DNA from: a virus
Direction: 5' to 3' (one strand)
Length of the DNA: 25,452 bases
IMG/VR virus record: IMGVR_UViG_3300001589_000033
Coordinates: 19,853 to 45,304 of that record
Every line of letters starts with the position of its first letter. Position 1 is the first letter of the stretch. Positions 15,255-22,292 of the stretch are shown here, one piece after another. The notes under the pieces are model-generated. The model did no database searches. It saw nothing but the letters and a program-made list of their open reading frames with translations, and was not told the origin of the DNA. Position numbers and translations under genes: made by a program.

Positions 15255-15597
15255 ACCTTGGACCGATGTATTAATTGATACAAAAGAATTTACAGTTTAC
15301 AAAGACAAGTATCCTGTAACAGAAGGACATGTTCTTTTTGTGCCTAAAGTAGAAGACTGGAAGCACTTAACAGCATGCTTCGAAGCCGCATATAAATGGG
15401 GCTACGATTGGGTTGAACGCGATTATTGTCAAGCGTTTAATATTGGACAGAATGTAGGCACAGCCGCAGGACAAACGGTTGATTACCCCCACGTCCATTT
15501 AATACCCCGAAGGAACGGGGATATGCAAGACCCAAGAGGAGGAGTGCGACATGTTATTCCTAGTAAGGGCAATTATAGAAAGGAAGAACAAGGATGA
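15247..15597 (+). CDS. HIT-family nucleotide hydrolase
   Basis: 116 residues, the usual HIT length. It shows GHVLFVPK (27-34), FNIGQNVGTAAGQTV (64-78) and YPHVHLIPRRNGD (80-92). Catalytic His82 and His84 are present; the first His of the HxHxHxx motif is replaced by Tyr80, a variation I believe occurs in some bacterial HIT proteins. Family members cleave NMP from dinucleotides such as Ap4A or from NMP-amidates. Role in the phage may be nucleotide or alarmone clean-up. It overlaps the next gene by four bases. Confidence 0.85.
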   Translation: MNKPWTDVLIDTKEFTVYKDKYPVTEGHVLFVPKVEDWKHLTACFEAAYKWGYDWVERDYCQAFNIGQNVGTAAGQTVDYPHVHLIPRRNGDMQDPRGGVRHVIPSKGNYRKEEQG

Positions 15598-15803
15598 AAG
15601 TCGGAGAAATGATGATTAATGCGGCTAAGAAACAAGCAGAAGGCGAAGTTGCAGTTCATTTAGCAAACATTGAAGTTTATAAAACTATGCCAGCAGGTAT
15701 TGGTGAACACTCAGATGTTACTGAAGCAGTGATAGCAGAACTTGATAAATTAGCGGCGGCAGACGACAGACTTGACATGATTGAAAAATACTTTAATGGC
15801 TAG
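15594..15803 (+). CDS. Small conserved phage protein
   Basis: 69 residues, ATGA-overlapped with the HIT gene and preceded by AAGGA. All-helical and acidic, with GIGEHSDVTEAVIAELDKLAAADDRLDMIEKYF making a long amphipathic stretch. I recall near counterparts in marine T4-like phages. Function unknown. Confidence 0.7.
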   Translation: MKVGEMMINAAKKQAEGEVAVHLANIEVYKTMPAGIGEHSDVTEAVIAELDKLAAADDRLDMIEKYFNG

Positions 15804-16617
15804 AACACTATTCTTAGGTGATAGTCATACATGTGGATACGATACTCTACCAGGGCAAATAGGCCCTGGTAGTTTTAGTGTATGGCAAGATAACAACTAT
15901 GCAGAGCTATATGCAAAAGAACATAATAAAAATGTTATAGTATATGCAATGCCAGGTAGTAACAATAGAGCATACTCGGACTGGTTAGGAAGTATGTTTA
16001 AGAAGTACGACGATATCGACGAAGTATTTGTACTTCTAAGTAGCATGAATAGATTCATGTTAGCACACAATGATAAGCTATTATCTGATACTGTTCCAAT
16101 AGATCAATTTACAACCTTTGAGGGACAATCTGAAGATTGTCTTAGTGATAGGTATATAGATGCAACTACTGTAGGTGATTACTTTCAACTATATCAAAAA
16201 CCAATAGCAGAAGATTATGATAAGTTTCCTGGTATTGATTTTAACTATCAGGATGGACTAGTAAAGCCTAACATACGAGAAGCTTCGTATATGCAGATTA
16301 AAACATTTTTTGAATTGAATACACACTTAGAGCAACGTGATTTTTTTAAAGATGTATACACATGGGATAATATGTGTGCGGATAGAAATATCCCAATATA
16401 TCTTTTTCAAATGCGAGAAAGACTAAAATTTCCAAAAGAGCTAGACTTTTACGGAAAGTTAAAGGCTACAACAATAGCAAAAACTAGCATAGAAGAATAC
16501 TTTAGGAAAAAGAACCTTAATCCTGACAAGTATCATACAGACGATAAAGAACATTATAATCAACAATTTCACCATTTAATAGCTACAAAATTTTTAAAAT
16601 ACTTGACAAAGACCTAA
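15796..16617 (+). CDS. SGNH/GDSL-family hydrolase-like protein
   Basis: 273 residues from ATG 15796; the TTG at 15781 was rejected. No clear ribosome site is visible, so translation is probably coupled to the overlapping upstream gene. Block I is FLGDSHTCG (nucleophile S10). AMPGSNNRAYSD (52-63) holds the block II Gly and an Asn. LLSSMNRF has N85. DDKEHYNQQ places D249/D250 and H253 as block V. It has the full catalytic set, unlike the shorter SGNH protein at 2836. Likely an esterase or deacetylase of unknown substrate. A perfect 10-bp hairpin followed by TTTT lies within its first 80 bases. Confidence 0.75.
   Translation: MARTLFLGDSHTCGYDTLPGQIGPGSFSVWQDNNYAELYAKEHNKNVIVYAMPGSNNRAYSDWLGSMFKKYDDIDEVFVLLSSMNRFMLAHNDKLLSDTVPIDQFTTFEGQSEDCLSDRYIDATTVGDYFQLYQKPIAEDYDKFPGIDFNYQDGLVKPNIREASYMQIKTFFELNTHLEQRDFFKDVYTWDNMCADRNIPIYLFQMRERLKFPKELDFYGKLKATTIAKTSIEEYFRKKNLNPDKYHTDDKEHYNQQFHHLIATKFLKYLTKT
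15847..15876 (+). terminator. Terminator-like hairpin inside the SGNH coding region
   Basis: CTACCAGGGC (15847-15856) pairs perfectly with GCCCTGGTAG (15863-15872) around a 6-base loop, followed by TTTT (15873-15876). It looks like an intrinsic terminator but lies inside an open reading frame, so it may attenuate rather than end transcription. Confidence 0.45.
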
Positions 16618-16631
16618 ATATAGTATATAAT
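16603..16631 (+). promoter_or_regulatory. Consensus sigma70-type promoter for queE
   Basis: TTGACA (16603-16608), 17-base spacer containing ACCTAAATA, TATAAT (16626-16631). The leader is about 17 bases, with TTGGAG before ATG 16655. It overlaps the end of the SGNH gene. Confidence 0.85.
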
Positions 16632-16654
16632 AAAGCTATACATTTGGAGTTGTA

Positions 16655-17554
16655 ATGAAAGAAGAAAAGAAATACTACTATAGTGAGATATTTCACAGTA
16701 TACAAGGTGAAGGACATTATACAGGTGTACCTACTGCTTGGATACGATTCTTTCTATGCAATTTACAATGCAATGGATTTGGACAACTGTTTCCTACTAA
16801 ACCTGATACATATGAATTACCGTTTGAAGACTTTGATGTATCCAGTGTAAGCAGAGTAGAAGATTTACCAGTTTGGGATAAAGGTTGCGATAGTAGTTAT
16901 ACTTGGGCTAAAAAGTTTAAAAGTCTAATGGGGCAAGAAACTCCAACAGTACTAGCAAATAAGATTGTTGATATTATGAAAAATGAAAGCAACCCAGAAG
17001 GATTGTTTTTACATCCAGTAAGTAAGCAACAACAACATTTGTGTATTACAGGTGGCGAACCTCTTATGGTGACAGGGCAAATGGCTACTATAGGAATACA
17101 CAACGAACTAGTAAAACAGAATAATGTACCGAGTAGTATGACGTTTGAAACTAACGGAACACAACGATTACGTCCTGAGTTTATGGAGTGGGGTACTAAT
17201 ACTGATACAGAATTATTTTTTAGTGTTAGTCCTAAGTTATGGACGGTTGCAGGTGAAAAAACAGAAAAAGCAATTAAACCTGAGATAGTAGCAGACTACT
17301 ATAAAGTTAGTAAAACTGGGCAACTAAAATTTGTTGTAGGACACTTAGATGAACAATGGGAAGAAATGGAAACTGTAATTACACAGTTTAGAGAAGCAGG
17401 AGTTGACTATCCTGTTTGGGTTATGCCAGTTGGAGCAAGATCAGAAGAACAAGAAGAAAGTGCAGGAGCAGTAGCAGAAAGAGCATTTAAACGTGGTTAT
17501 AATGTAGCGGCTCGTGTACATGTTTACTTGTTTGGTAACGCAATAGGAACTTAA
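16655..17554 (+). CDS. queE: QueE-type 7-carboxy-7-deazaguanine synthase (radical SAM) with split Cys motif
   Basis: 299 residues. SEIFHSIQGEGHYTGVPTAW (10-29) is the QueE opening. The cluster Cys are unusual: C35 and C39 in FLCNLQC, then the third, C78 in KGCDSSYTW, after a 38-residue insertion where standard QueE has CxxC. CITGGEPLM (GGEP 133-136) and the later TFETNGT strand bind SAM and substrate. QueE converts 6-carboxy-tetrahydropterin to 7-carboxy-7-deazaguanine, the core step to preQ0. No queC, queD or folE is certain in the window. Own promoter with no upstream overlap suggests a separate transcription unit. With the TGT-like gene it implies 7-deazaguanine supply for nucleic-acid modification. 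Confidence 0.85.
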   Translation: MKEEKKYYYSEIFHSIQGEGHYTGVPTAWIRFFLCNLQCNGFGQLFPTKPDTYELPFEDFDVSSVSRVEDLPVWDKGCDSSYTWAKKFKSLMGQETPTVLANKIVDIMKNESNPEGLFLHPVSKQQQHLCITGGEPLMVTGQMATIGIHNELVKQNNVPSSMTFETNGTQRLRPEFMEWGTNTDTELFFSVSPKLWTVAGEKTEKAIKPEIVADYYKVSKTGQLKFVVGHLDEQWEEMETVITQFREAGVDYPVWVMPVGARSEEQEESAGAVAERAFKRGYNVAARVHVYLFGNAIGT

Positions 17555-17568
17555 ATAAGGAGAATTAT

Positions 17569-18030
17569 ATGCATAGACTATTAACAATTATAGCAGTATT
17601 GAGTATTATTTCAACGTCAGCTATAGCCGGATATAAAATTTTAGATCCTAAGACGGGTAAAGTACAAGGACCAGCAGGAATTGAATATTTTCCTGTAGCA
17701 AAAGATGGCAGTGTTATTTGGGATCGTAAAGCATTACCGAATGACTTTGGTGGCTTTGGAGATAGAGAAAATGCTATACAAACTTTGCAATTACAAGGCT
17801 TTAAGATAGGAGGCAACTTTATGACAGGTGATTCTGATTATTCTAAAGATAGTACAGGTGCTTATGTTCCTAGAAAAGATGCAGAGGCAGATGATTGGCA
17901 AGTAAATGTAGTAGTACCAGCTGATGAAATAAATGCCGCTACTGATGCATACTATGCTGAACTTGCAAAGAAGGCAGAAGCACAAAAGGCAAAAAGTAAG
18001 ACAGGAGAATATGATGAAGTGGTTAGATAA
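17569..18030 (+). CDS. Secreted or periplasmic protein of unknown function
   Basis: 153 residues with AAGGAG seven bases before ATG. A classic signal peptide covers residues 1-20: basic MHR, hydrophobic core, cleavage after SAIA before GYKIL. The mature part is mixed alpha/beta, contains no Cys and ends in a Lys/Ala-rich helix. No known domain recognised. It follows queE by 14 bases, so it is probably co-transcribed. A structural or periplasm-directed role (for example on the host envelope) is only a guess. Confidence 0.75.
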   Translation: MHRLLTIIAVLSIISTSAIAGYKILDPKTGKVQGPAGIEYFPVAKDGSVIWDRKALPNDFGGFGDRENAIQTLQLQGFKIGGNFMTGDSDYSKDSTGAYVPRKDAEADDWQVNVVVPADEINAATDAYYAELAKKAEAQKAKSKTGEYDEVVR

Positions 18031-18391
18031 GATTAAAGGCAAAAAAGAAAAAGTTGTAGATGATTTAAGCAACGAACAACAACGTAGAGCTATTCTTGAA
18101 AAAGAAAAAGCACAAGCAACTAAAGATAAGAAGCCTTGGGTAGCAGTACTTGATACACAAGTTAATCCAGATAACATTCGAAACGGATTCTTTGAGATCG
18201 ATTGGAATAATCAGTTCATTGAAGAACTACTTGACGCCGGTTATAGCGGTGAAACAAATGAAGAAATTGTCGATGGATGGTTTAAGACTATTGTATCGCA
18301 ACTTTTGGAAGAAGAAGGACTTGACAAATCAAGAGATGCAGGCTATATTAATGTAGTACCAATAGACAAAGGTAAAAGTGAAGTATCATAA
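18014..18391 (+). CDS. Conserved phage protein of unknown function
   Basis: 125 residues. ATG 18014 is preferred because AGGAG (18003-18007) is six bases upstream; ATG 18011 is the alternative, and longer upstream extensions lie inside the previous gene. The N-terminal 30 residues are a basic coiled coil. The rest (PWVAVLDTQVNPDNIRNGFFEIDWN, then GETNEEIVDGWF) is a globular domain I recall in unnamed proteins of marine T4-like phages. It overlaps the next gene by one base. Confidence 0.7.
   Translation: MKWLDKIKGKKEKVVDDLSNEQQRRAILEKEKAQATKDKKPWVAVLDTQVNPDNIRNGFFEIDWNNQFIEELLDAGYSGETNEEIVDGWFKTIVSQLLEEEGLDKSRDAGYINVVPIDKGKSEVS
18321..18349 (+). promoter_or_regulatory. Possible internal sigma70-type promoter
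   Basis: TTGACA (18321-18326), 17-base spacer, TATATT (18344-18349) inside the 18014 gene, about 35 bases before ATG 18391. Since these bases also code, chance is possible. Confidence 0.35.
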
Positions 18392-18600
18392 TGAGTACTG
18401 GTATAATATTAGGACTAGGGTTAGCATCAATTGTTATAGTTTTTTATATAATGCTTAACTTTAATATGTGGATAACAACGGAGAATAATAATATGAAAAA
18501 AGTAATTAAGTTTTTCCATGATCCTAACATGGTTATTTGCATTCCAGTATGGACAATGTTTGGATACGGAGTATATGTTGTTGTATTGGAATTTATTTAA
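18391..18600 (+). CDS. Small membrane protein
   Basis: 69 residues starting in a TAATG overlap. Two hydrophobic stretches (about 4-26 and 47-67) separated by a basic NNNMKKVIKFFHDPN loop predict a two-pass inner-membrane protein. An internal ATG at 18493 has GGAG upstream and would give a single-helix form. No family recognised. Confidence 0.55.
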   Translation: MSTGIILGLGLASIVIVFYIMLNFNMWITTENNNMKKVIKFFHDPNMVICIPVWTMFGYGVYVVVLEFI

Positions 18601-18622
18601 ATGATGAGAGAAGACTTGATGG

Positions 18623-18651
18623 TTGACAACAGCCAGATCTGGTGCTATAAT
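18623..18651 (+). promoter_or_regulatory. Consensus sigma70-type promoter for rnh, with palindrome in spacer
   Basis: TTGACA (18623-18628), 17-base spacer, TATAAT (18646-18651) with extended -10 (GTGcTATAAT). The spacer contains the perfect palindrome CCAGATCTGG (18633-18642), a possible operator. Confidence 0.85.
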
Positions 18652-18680
18652 AGTATTATAAATTACACAAAGGCAAACTA

Positions 18681-19670
18681 ATGGCAACTTATATTCTAGT
18701 AGACACAGCAAATACATTCTTTCGTGCAAGGCATGTAGTACGTGGCGATATTGATACTAAGGTTGGTATGGCACTACATATTACTCTTGCAGGTGTTAAG
18801 AAGGCATGGAAAGACTTTAATGCAGATCATGTTGTGTTTTGTTTAGAAGGTCGTAGCTGGCGCAAGGACTTTTATGCACCTTACAAACGTAATAGGCAAG
18901 TAGCACGTGACAAGATGACTGTTACAGAAAGTGAAGAAGATAAAGTGTTTTGGGAAATCTTCGACGAGTTTAAAGACTTTGTTAGTACTAAAACTAACTG
19001 CACTGTTATGCAACACAAGCAACTAGAAGCAGATGATCTTATTGCAGGCTGGACACAAGCACATCCTAACGATAATCATATTATTATTAGTACTGACGGT
19101 GACTTTGCACAACTAATTGCACCTAATGTAAAACAGTATAACGGCATACAAAACACTATCATTACACACGAAGGTTACTTTGATGATAAGAAGCTAGAGC
19201 CAGTAATTGACAAGAAAACTAAAGAAGCAAAGCCTGCTCCGCAACCTGACTTTATGTTATTTGAAAAGTGTATGCGAGGCGACACTAGTGATAATGTGTT
19301 TAGTGCATACCCAGGTGTACGTAAGAAAGGTACTAAGAATAAAGTTGGCCTTGTTGAAGCATTTGCTGACAAAGATACAAAAGGCTACAACTGGAATAAT
19401 ATGATGTTACAACGATGGGTAGATCATGAAGGCGCAGAACATCGTGTACTTGATGACTATCAACGTAATGTTATCCTTTGTGACTTAACTGCTCAACCCG
19501 GTAACATTAGAAGCATCATTAACGATGTTGTAGAAGACCATATGACTCCTAAGACTGTAACACAAGTTGGTATGCGTCTTATGAAGTTTTGTGCTAAGTG
19601 GGATATGCAACGTATTGCAGACCAGGCACAACAATTTGCAGAACCATTACAAGCGAGGTACCCCGTATGA
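18681..19670 (+). CDS. rnh: 5' nuclease / RNase H, T4 Rnh-type (FEN family)
   Basis: 329 residues (T4 Rnh has 305). Metal-site motifs are in order: VDTANTFFRARH with D8, CLEGRSWRKDFYAPYKRNR with the basic arch segment (54-72), QLEADDLIAG with E116, D118 and D119, STDGDFAQL with D139 and D141, and GDTSDN with D201 and D204, followed by the helix-hairpin PGVRKKGTKNK. T4 Rnh removes RNA primers and flaps from the lagging strand in concert with gp32 and gp45. A strong promoter and 23-base leader precede it. The following gene overlaps by four bases. Confidence 0.92.
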   Translation: MATYILVDTANTFFRARHVVRGDIDTKVGMALHITLAGVKKAWKDFNADHVVFCLEGRSWRKDFYAPYKRNRQVARDKMTVTESEEDKVFWEIFDEFKDFVSTKTNCTVMQHKQLEADDLIAGWTQAHPNDNHIIISTDGDFAQLIAPNVKQYNGIQNTIITHEGYFDDKKLEPVIDKKTKEAKPAPQPDFMLFEKCMRGDTSDNVFSAYPGVRKKGTKNKVGLVEAFADKDTKGYNWNNMMLQRWVDHEGAEHRVLDDYQRNVILCDLTAQPGNIRSIINDVVEDHMTPKTVTQVGMRLMKFCAKWDMQRIADQAQQFAEPLQARYPV

Positions 19671-20131
19671 CAATAAAAGCAAAAGAAGTATTAAAAGGTA
19701 AATTTTGGATCGTTGAAGAGAACGGTAGTAAGGTAGGTACATTAAGTGCCGCCGAAGAATGTTATACTTATAGTTGTGCTAATGGCGTTGAAGTTTTTAG
19801 TAGTTTTAACCAACTTAAAGAAAAGTTAGGTAAAGTTAATTGGACTGCTGGCGATGCACCCCCAGACGGTGAGAAAGAATGTCATAGCTATCCAACTAGC
19901 TGTGTTCCATATAATCCAATGTATGACGTAAAGAATAAATTACCATTATTTACAAAAAGTAACAAAAGTAAAAGTCTTTACTGTGCAGGATACTATTGTA
20001 TACAGTTTGATAAAGGTTGGGTAAAAAGTTTTTGCCCTAAACTTATTACTATCGAAAGATATAACTATAGTGGTCCATTTAAGACAGATATTGAAATGAG
20101 AACGGAGTTAAGTCGTGTCAACAGTCTCTGA
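19667..20131 (+). CDS. Conserved phage protein of unknown function
   Basis: 154 residues from ATG 19667 (ATGA overlap with rnh). It opens with KEVLKGKFWIVEENGSKVGTL, a strand-rich module seen in small proteins beside rnh in marine T4-like phages. A central Cys-rich stretch (YPTSCVPYNPMYDV) and SLYCAGYYCIQFDKGWVKSFCPKLIT carry most of its Cys. No named domain. Placement after rnh suggests a replication or nucleic-acid link, by neighbourhood only. Confidence 0.7.
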   Translation: MTIKAKEVLKGKFWIVEENGSKVGTLSAAEECYTYSCANGVEVFSSFNQLKEKLGKVNWTAGDAPPDGEKECHSYPTSCVPYNPMYDVKNKLPLFTKSNKSKSLYCAGYYCIQFDKGWVKSFCPKLITIERYNYSGPFKTDIEMRTELSRVNSL

Positions 20132-20363
20132 GCCATTAAATACTAGTTCAATACAAAACTTTATTCAACAAGTTAAAAGTGCTGAAACTAGTAATGCTAG
20201 AGAAGTTAAGTTGACTATGCAACAGTCTAAGAATCTTGCTTATACATTAGGAATAGTTATGGCAAGATTACACGGTGACTTAGAACTGTTTGTTAAAGAA
20301 AATAAAGGTAGCACCGACGATAATATAGAAGTACAACTAGACGGTGGTACTAATTGGAAGTAA
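20115..20363 (+). CDS. Conserved small phage protein, GTG start
   Basis: 82 residues. GTG 20115 has CGGAG seven bases upstream; no ATG lies at an equivalent position. Helical with an EVKLTMQQSKNLAYTLGIVMARLHGDLELF core and a closing EVQLDGGTNW that I recall from other marine T4-like phages. In T4, gene 33 (late coactivator) lies near rnh, but no diagnostic gp33 feature is visible, so it is left unnamed. Confidence 0.7.
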   Translation: MSTVSEPLNTSSIQNFIQQVKSAETSNAREVKLTMQQSKNLAYTLGIVMARLHGDLELFVKENKGSTDDNIEVQLDGGTNWK

Positions 20364-20388
20364 ACTACTAACTTAATGGTCTAAAAGA

Positions 20389-20396
20389 GATAAATA
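20389..20396 (+). promoter_or_regulatory. T4-like late promoter candidate
   Basis: GATAAATA, 28 bases before ATG 20425, in the only sizeable gap of this operon. Same element as at 1550 and 25199. Confidence 0.5.
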
Positions 20397-20426
20397 TATG
20401 CGTAGTTAATTAGAAGGAACGCATAT
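20396..20426 (+). repeat. Inverted repeat spanning ribosome site and start codon
   Basis: ATATGCG (20396-20402) is complementary to CGCATAT (20420-20426), enclosing AGAAGGAA and touching ATG 20425. If both arms are transcribed, the hairpin would occlude the ribosome site. Confidence 0.4.
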
Positions 20427-20715
20427 GAGTAGACCCAAGCCTACGGTAATATTAGAACACATTAATAAAAAAACATACCGTAGTGAGCAAGTGCTAGTAG
20501 CAGAAGCAATATGGTCAGTCTTTTACAAGAACGAACCATTCAATCTTAAAAGCTCTAACATGCTTACAAACTATCCAGGACCTAAGTATAAAAAGGTCTC
20601 ATTCTCTAATCCAGGACATGCACATAATTTAGCTAAGAAGTTAAACGATATGTTTGACTCGGAAGACTTTGCAGTGCATAAACTCACTACAGGCGAAGTA
20701 GTAACTGAAGAATGA
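20425..20715 (+). CDS. Conserved small phage protein
   Basis: 96 residues with AGAAGGAA upstream of ATG. Basic, starting with SRPKPTVILEHINKKTYRSEQV, with NYPGPKYKKVSFSNPGHAHNLAKKLN in the middle. I recall close relatives among unnamed proteins of cyanophages. Basic charge suggests nucleic-acid binding, but no defined fold is recognised. It overlaps the next gene by four bases. Confidence 0.7.
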   Translation: MSRPKPTVILEHINKKTYRSEQVLVAEAIWSVFYKNEPFNLKSSNMLTNYPGPKYKKVSFSNPGHAHNLAKKLNDMFDSEDFAVHKLTTGEVVTEE

Positions 20716-21098
20716 ACTGGAAAGCCACATACACTAAAATTTTTTTAAAACAGTTAAACATTGCTATTAGTGAAGCAACATTAAAAGAATATACTCCTGT
20801 TTGGTGGCAAAATAACAGATCAAAAGAAACAGGTGGATTACGTTTAACTGATGAAGGTATTCGAGTTTTAACTGATGACGTACAGTTAGCAACTTATGAC
20901 GTACCTTTTCCAAAAGACTTCGAACTTACGACAAATGCTTTAATTTGGTTAGATCAATTTATCGACTGCCCTTGGTGGCTAGGACGACACGGAATGGTTG
21001 TAACGGACGAAAGAAAGGCTGTCGAACTAAGTCTTTTTTCCGGAGATGTTCGTAAGTATGGAATAACAAAAGCATTAAATAGACAAAATAAAGGTTGA
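20712..21098 (+). CDS. Conserved phage protein of unknown function
   Basis: 128 residues. GLRLTDEGIRVLTDDVQLATYDVPFP (42-67) reads as a winged-helix-like segment, followed by FIDCPWWLGRHGMVVTDERKAVELSLFSGDVRKYG. I recall the last part from marine T4-like phages. DNA binding is possible from the helix-strand layout but unproven. The promoter of the AAA+ gene overlaps its stop codon. Confidence 0.7.
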   Translation: MNWKATYTKIFLKQLNIAISEATLKEYTPVWWQNNRSKETGGLRLTDEGIRVLTDDVQLATYDVPFPKDFELTTNALIWLDQFIDCPWWLGRHGMVVTDERKAVELSLFSGDVRKYGITKALNRQNKG

Positions 21099-21123
21099 CC
21101 TTTAGTAATAGTGGTGCTATAGT
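21095..21123 (+). promoter_or_regulatory. Sigma70-type promoter for AAA+ gene
   Basis: TTGACC (21095-21100), 17-base spacer, TATAGT (21118-21123) with extended -10 (GTGcTATAGT). The leader is about 44 bases, with AAGGA before ATG 21174. Confidence 0.75.
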
Positions 21124-21173
21124 ATATGTATAGTTAGACATAGGCACTGTAACTTAGAGAAGGAATACACAGA

Positions 21174-22259
21174 ATGGAACAACTAGTAGTACGTCAAGTT
21201 ACTCCAAACGGAGCAAAGAAAAGCATTGTAAGAGCTTTTAAGAAAAAACGTCCAATATTTTTATGGGGACCTCCGGGTATTGGTAAGTCAGAAGTAATTG
21301 AACAAATTACAGACGATCTTGGAGATAGTAAATTAATTGACATTCGTTTGTCGCTATGGGATCCTACAGATATTAAAGGTATGCCATATTATAGTGCAAA
21401 CGATAATACAATGAAATGGGCACCGCCTGCAGAACTTCCTACAGAGGAAGAAGCGGCAAAATACAAATGGATCGTTGTATTTTTAGATGAAATGAATTCG
21501 GCAGCACCAGCTGTACAAGCGGCGGCTTATCAGTTGATACTAAATCGTAGAGTAGGACAATACACTCTACCAGATAATGTGTTACTTGTAGCGGCAGGTA
21601 ATAGAGATGCTGACAAAGGTGTTACTTATAGAATGCCTGCTCCGTTAGCAAATAGATTTGTTCACTTAGAACTTCGTGTAGATTTTGACGATTGGTTTCA
21701 GTGGGCAGTACAGAACAATATACACAAAGACGTTGTAGGTTACTTAACTTTTGCTAAAAAGGACCTATACGACTTTGATCCGCGTTCACCGAGTCGTGCT
21801 TTTGCTACACCTCGATCTTGGGCCTTTGCGTCTGATTTAATCGAGGACGATGACGATGAAACTACCACTGATTTACTCAGTGGTACAGTTGGGGAAGGGT
21901 TGGCTGTCAAGTTCATGGCTCACCGTAAGGTTGCGGCGAGTATGCCTAATCCAACTGAAATACTAGCAGGTAAGATAAAAGAGTTGAAAACCAAAGAAAT
22001 CAGTGCCATGTATTCCTTAACGGTTTCGCTCTGTTATGAATTAAAAGAATCATCAGACAAAGGCGATAAAAAGTTTGATGACAAAGTTAATAACTTCCTG
22101 CGATTTGCAATGGATAACTTTGAAACAGAATTAGTTGTAATGGGCATACGCCTTGCTATTACACAATATCAACTTCCAATCGATCCAGATGAAGTTGAAT
22201 GTTTTGATGAATTCCATGAGCGATATGGAAAGTACATACAGGCCGCAAACGGTCAATAA
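21174..22259 (+). CDS. MoxR-type AAA+ ATPase
   Basis: 361 residues. Walker A is GPPGIGKS (32-39), Walker B VVFLDE (101-106), sensor 1 Asn143 in AAGNRD, and the arginine finger region R161 in APLANRF. SLWDPTDIKGMP and the insert around the ATPase are typical of MoxR proteins, which act as chaperone-like ATPases with VWA-domain partners. The C-terminal part (about 190-361) is helical with an acidic stretch (EDDDDE). The gene ends just before a hairpin and the separate promoter of its likely partner at 22358. Two-gene pairing is the strongest support for function: remodelling or metal insertion into an unknown target. Confidence 0.9.
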   Translation: MEQLVVRQVTPNGAKKSIVRAFKKKRPIFLWGPPGIGKSEVIEQITDDLGDSKLIDIRLSLWDPTDIKGMPYYSANDNTMKWAPPAELPTEEEAAKYKWIVVFLDEMNSAAPAVQAAAYQLILNRRVGQYTLPDNVLLVAAGNRDADKGVTYRMPAPLANRFVHLELRVDFDDWFQWAVQNNIHKDVVGYLTFAKKDLYDFDPRSPSRAFATPRSWAFASDLIEDDDDETTTDLLSGTVGEGLAVKFMAHRKVAASMPNPTEILAGKIKELKTKEISAMYSLTVSLCYELKESSDKGDKKFDDKVNNFLRFAMDNFETELVVMGIRLAITQYQLPIDPDEVECFDEFHERYGKYIQAANGQ

Positions 22260-22266
22260 TGTATAT

Positions 22267-22292
22267 GGTAGAGTGTTCTTTTACACTCTACC
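22267..22292 (+). terminator. Hairpin between AAA+ and VWA genes
   Basis: GGTAGAGTGT (22267-22276) pairs perfectly with ACACTCTACC (22283-22292) around a 6-base TCTTTT loop. The T-tract after it is poor, so it may be a partial terminator or an mRNA stabiliser. Confidence 0.55.

Noticed and set aside
17791-18177. 128-residue open frame on the minus strand
   Set aside because: Antisense to two supported genes with signal peptide and ribosome sites; no ribosome site or motif of its own.
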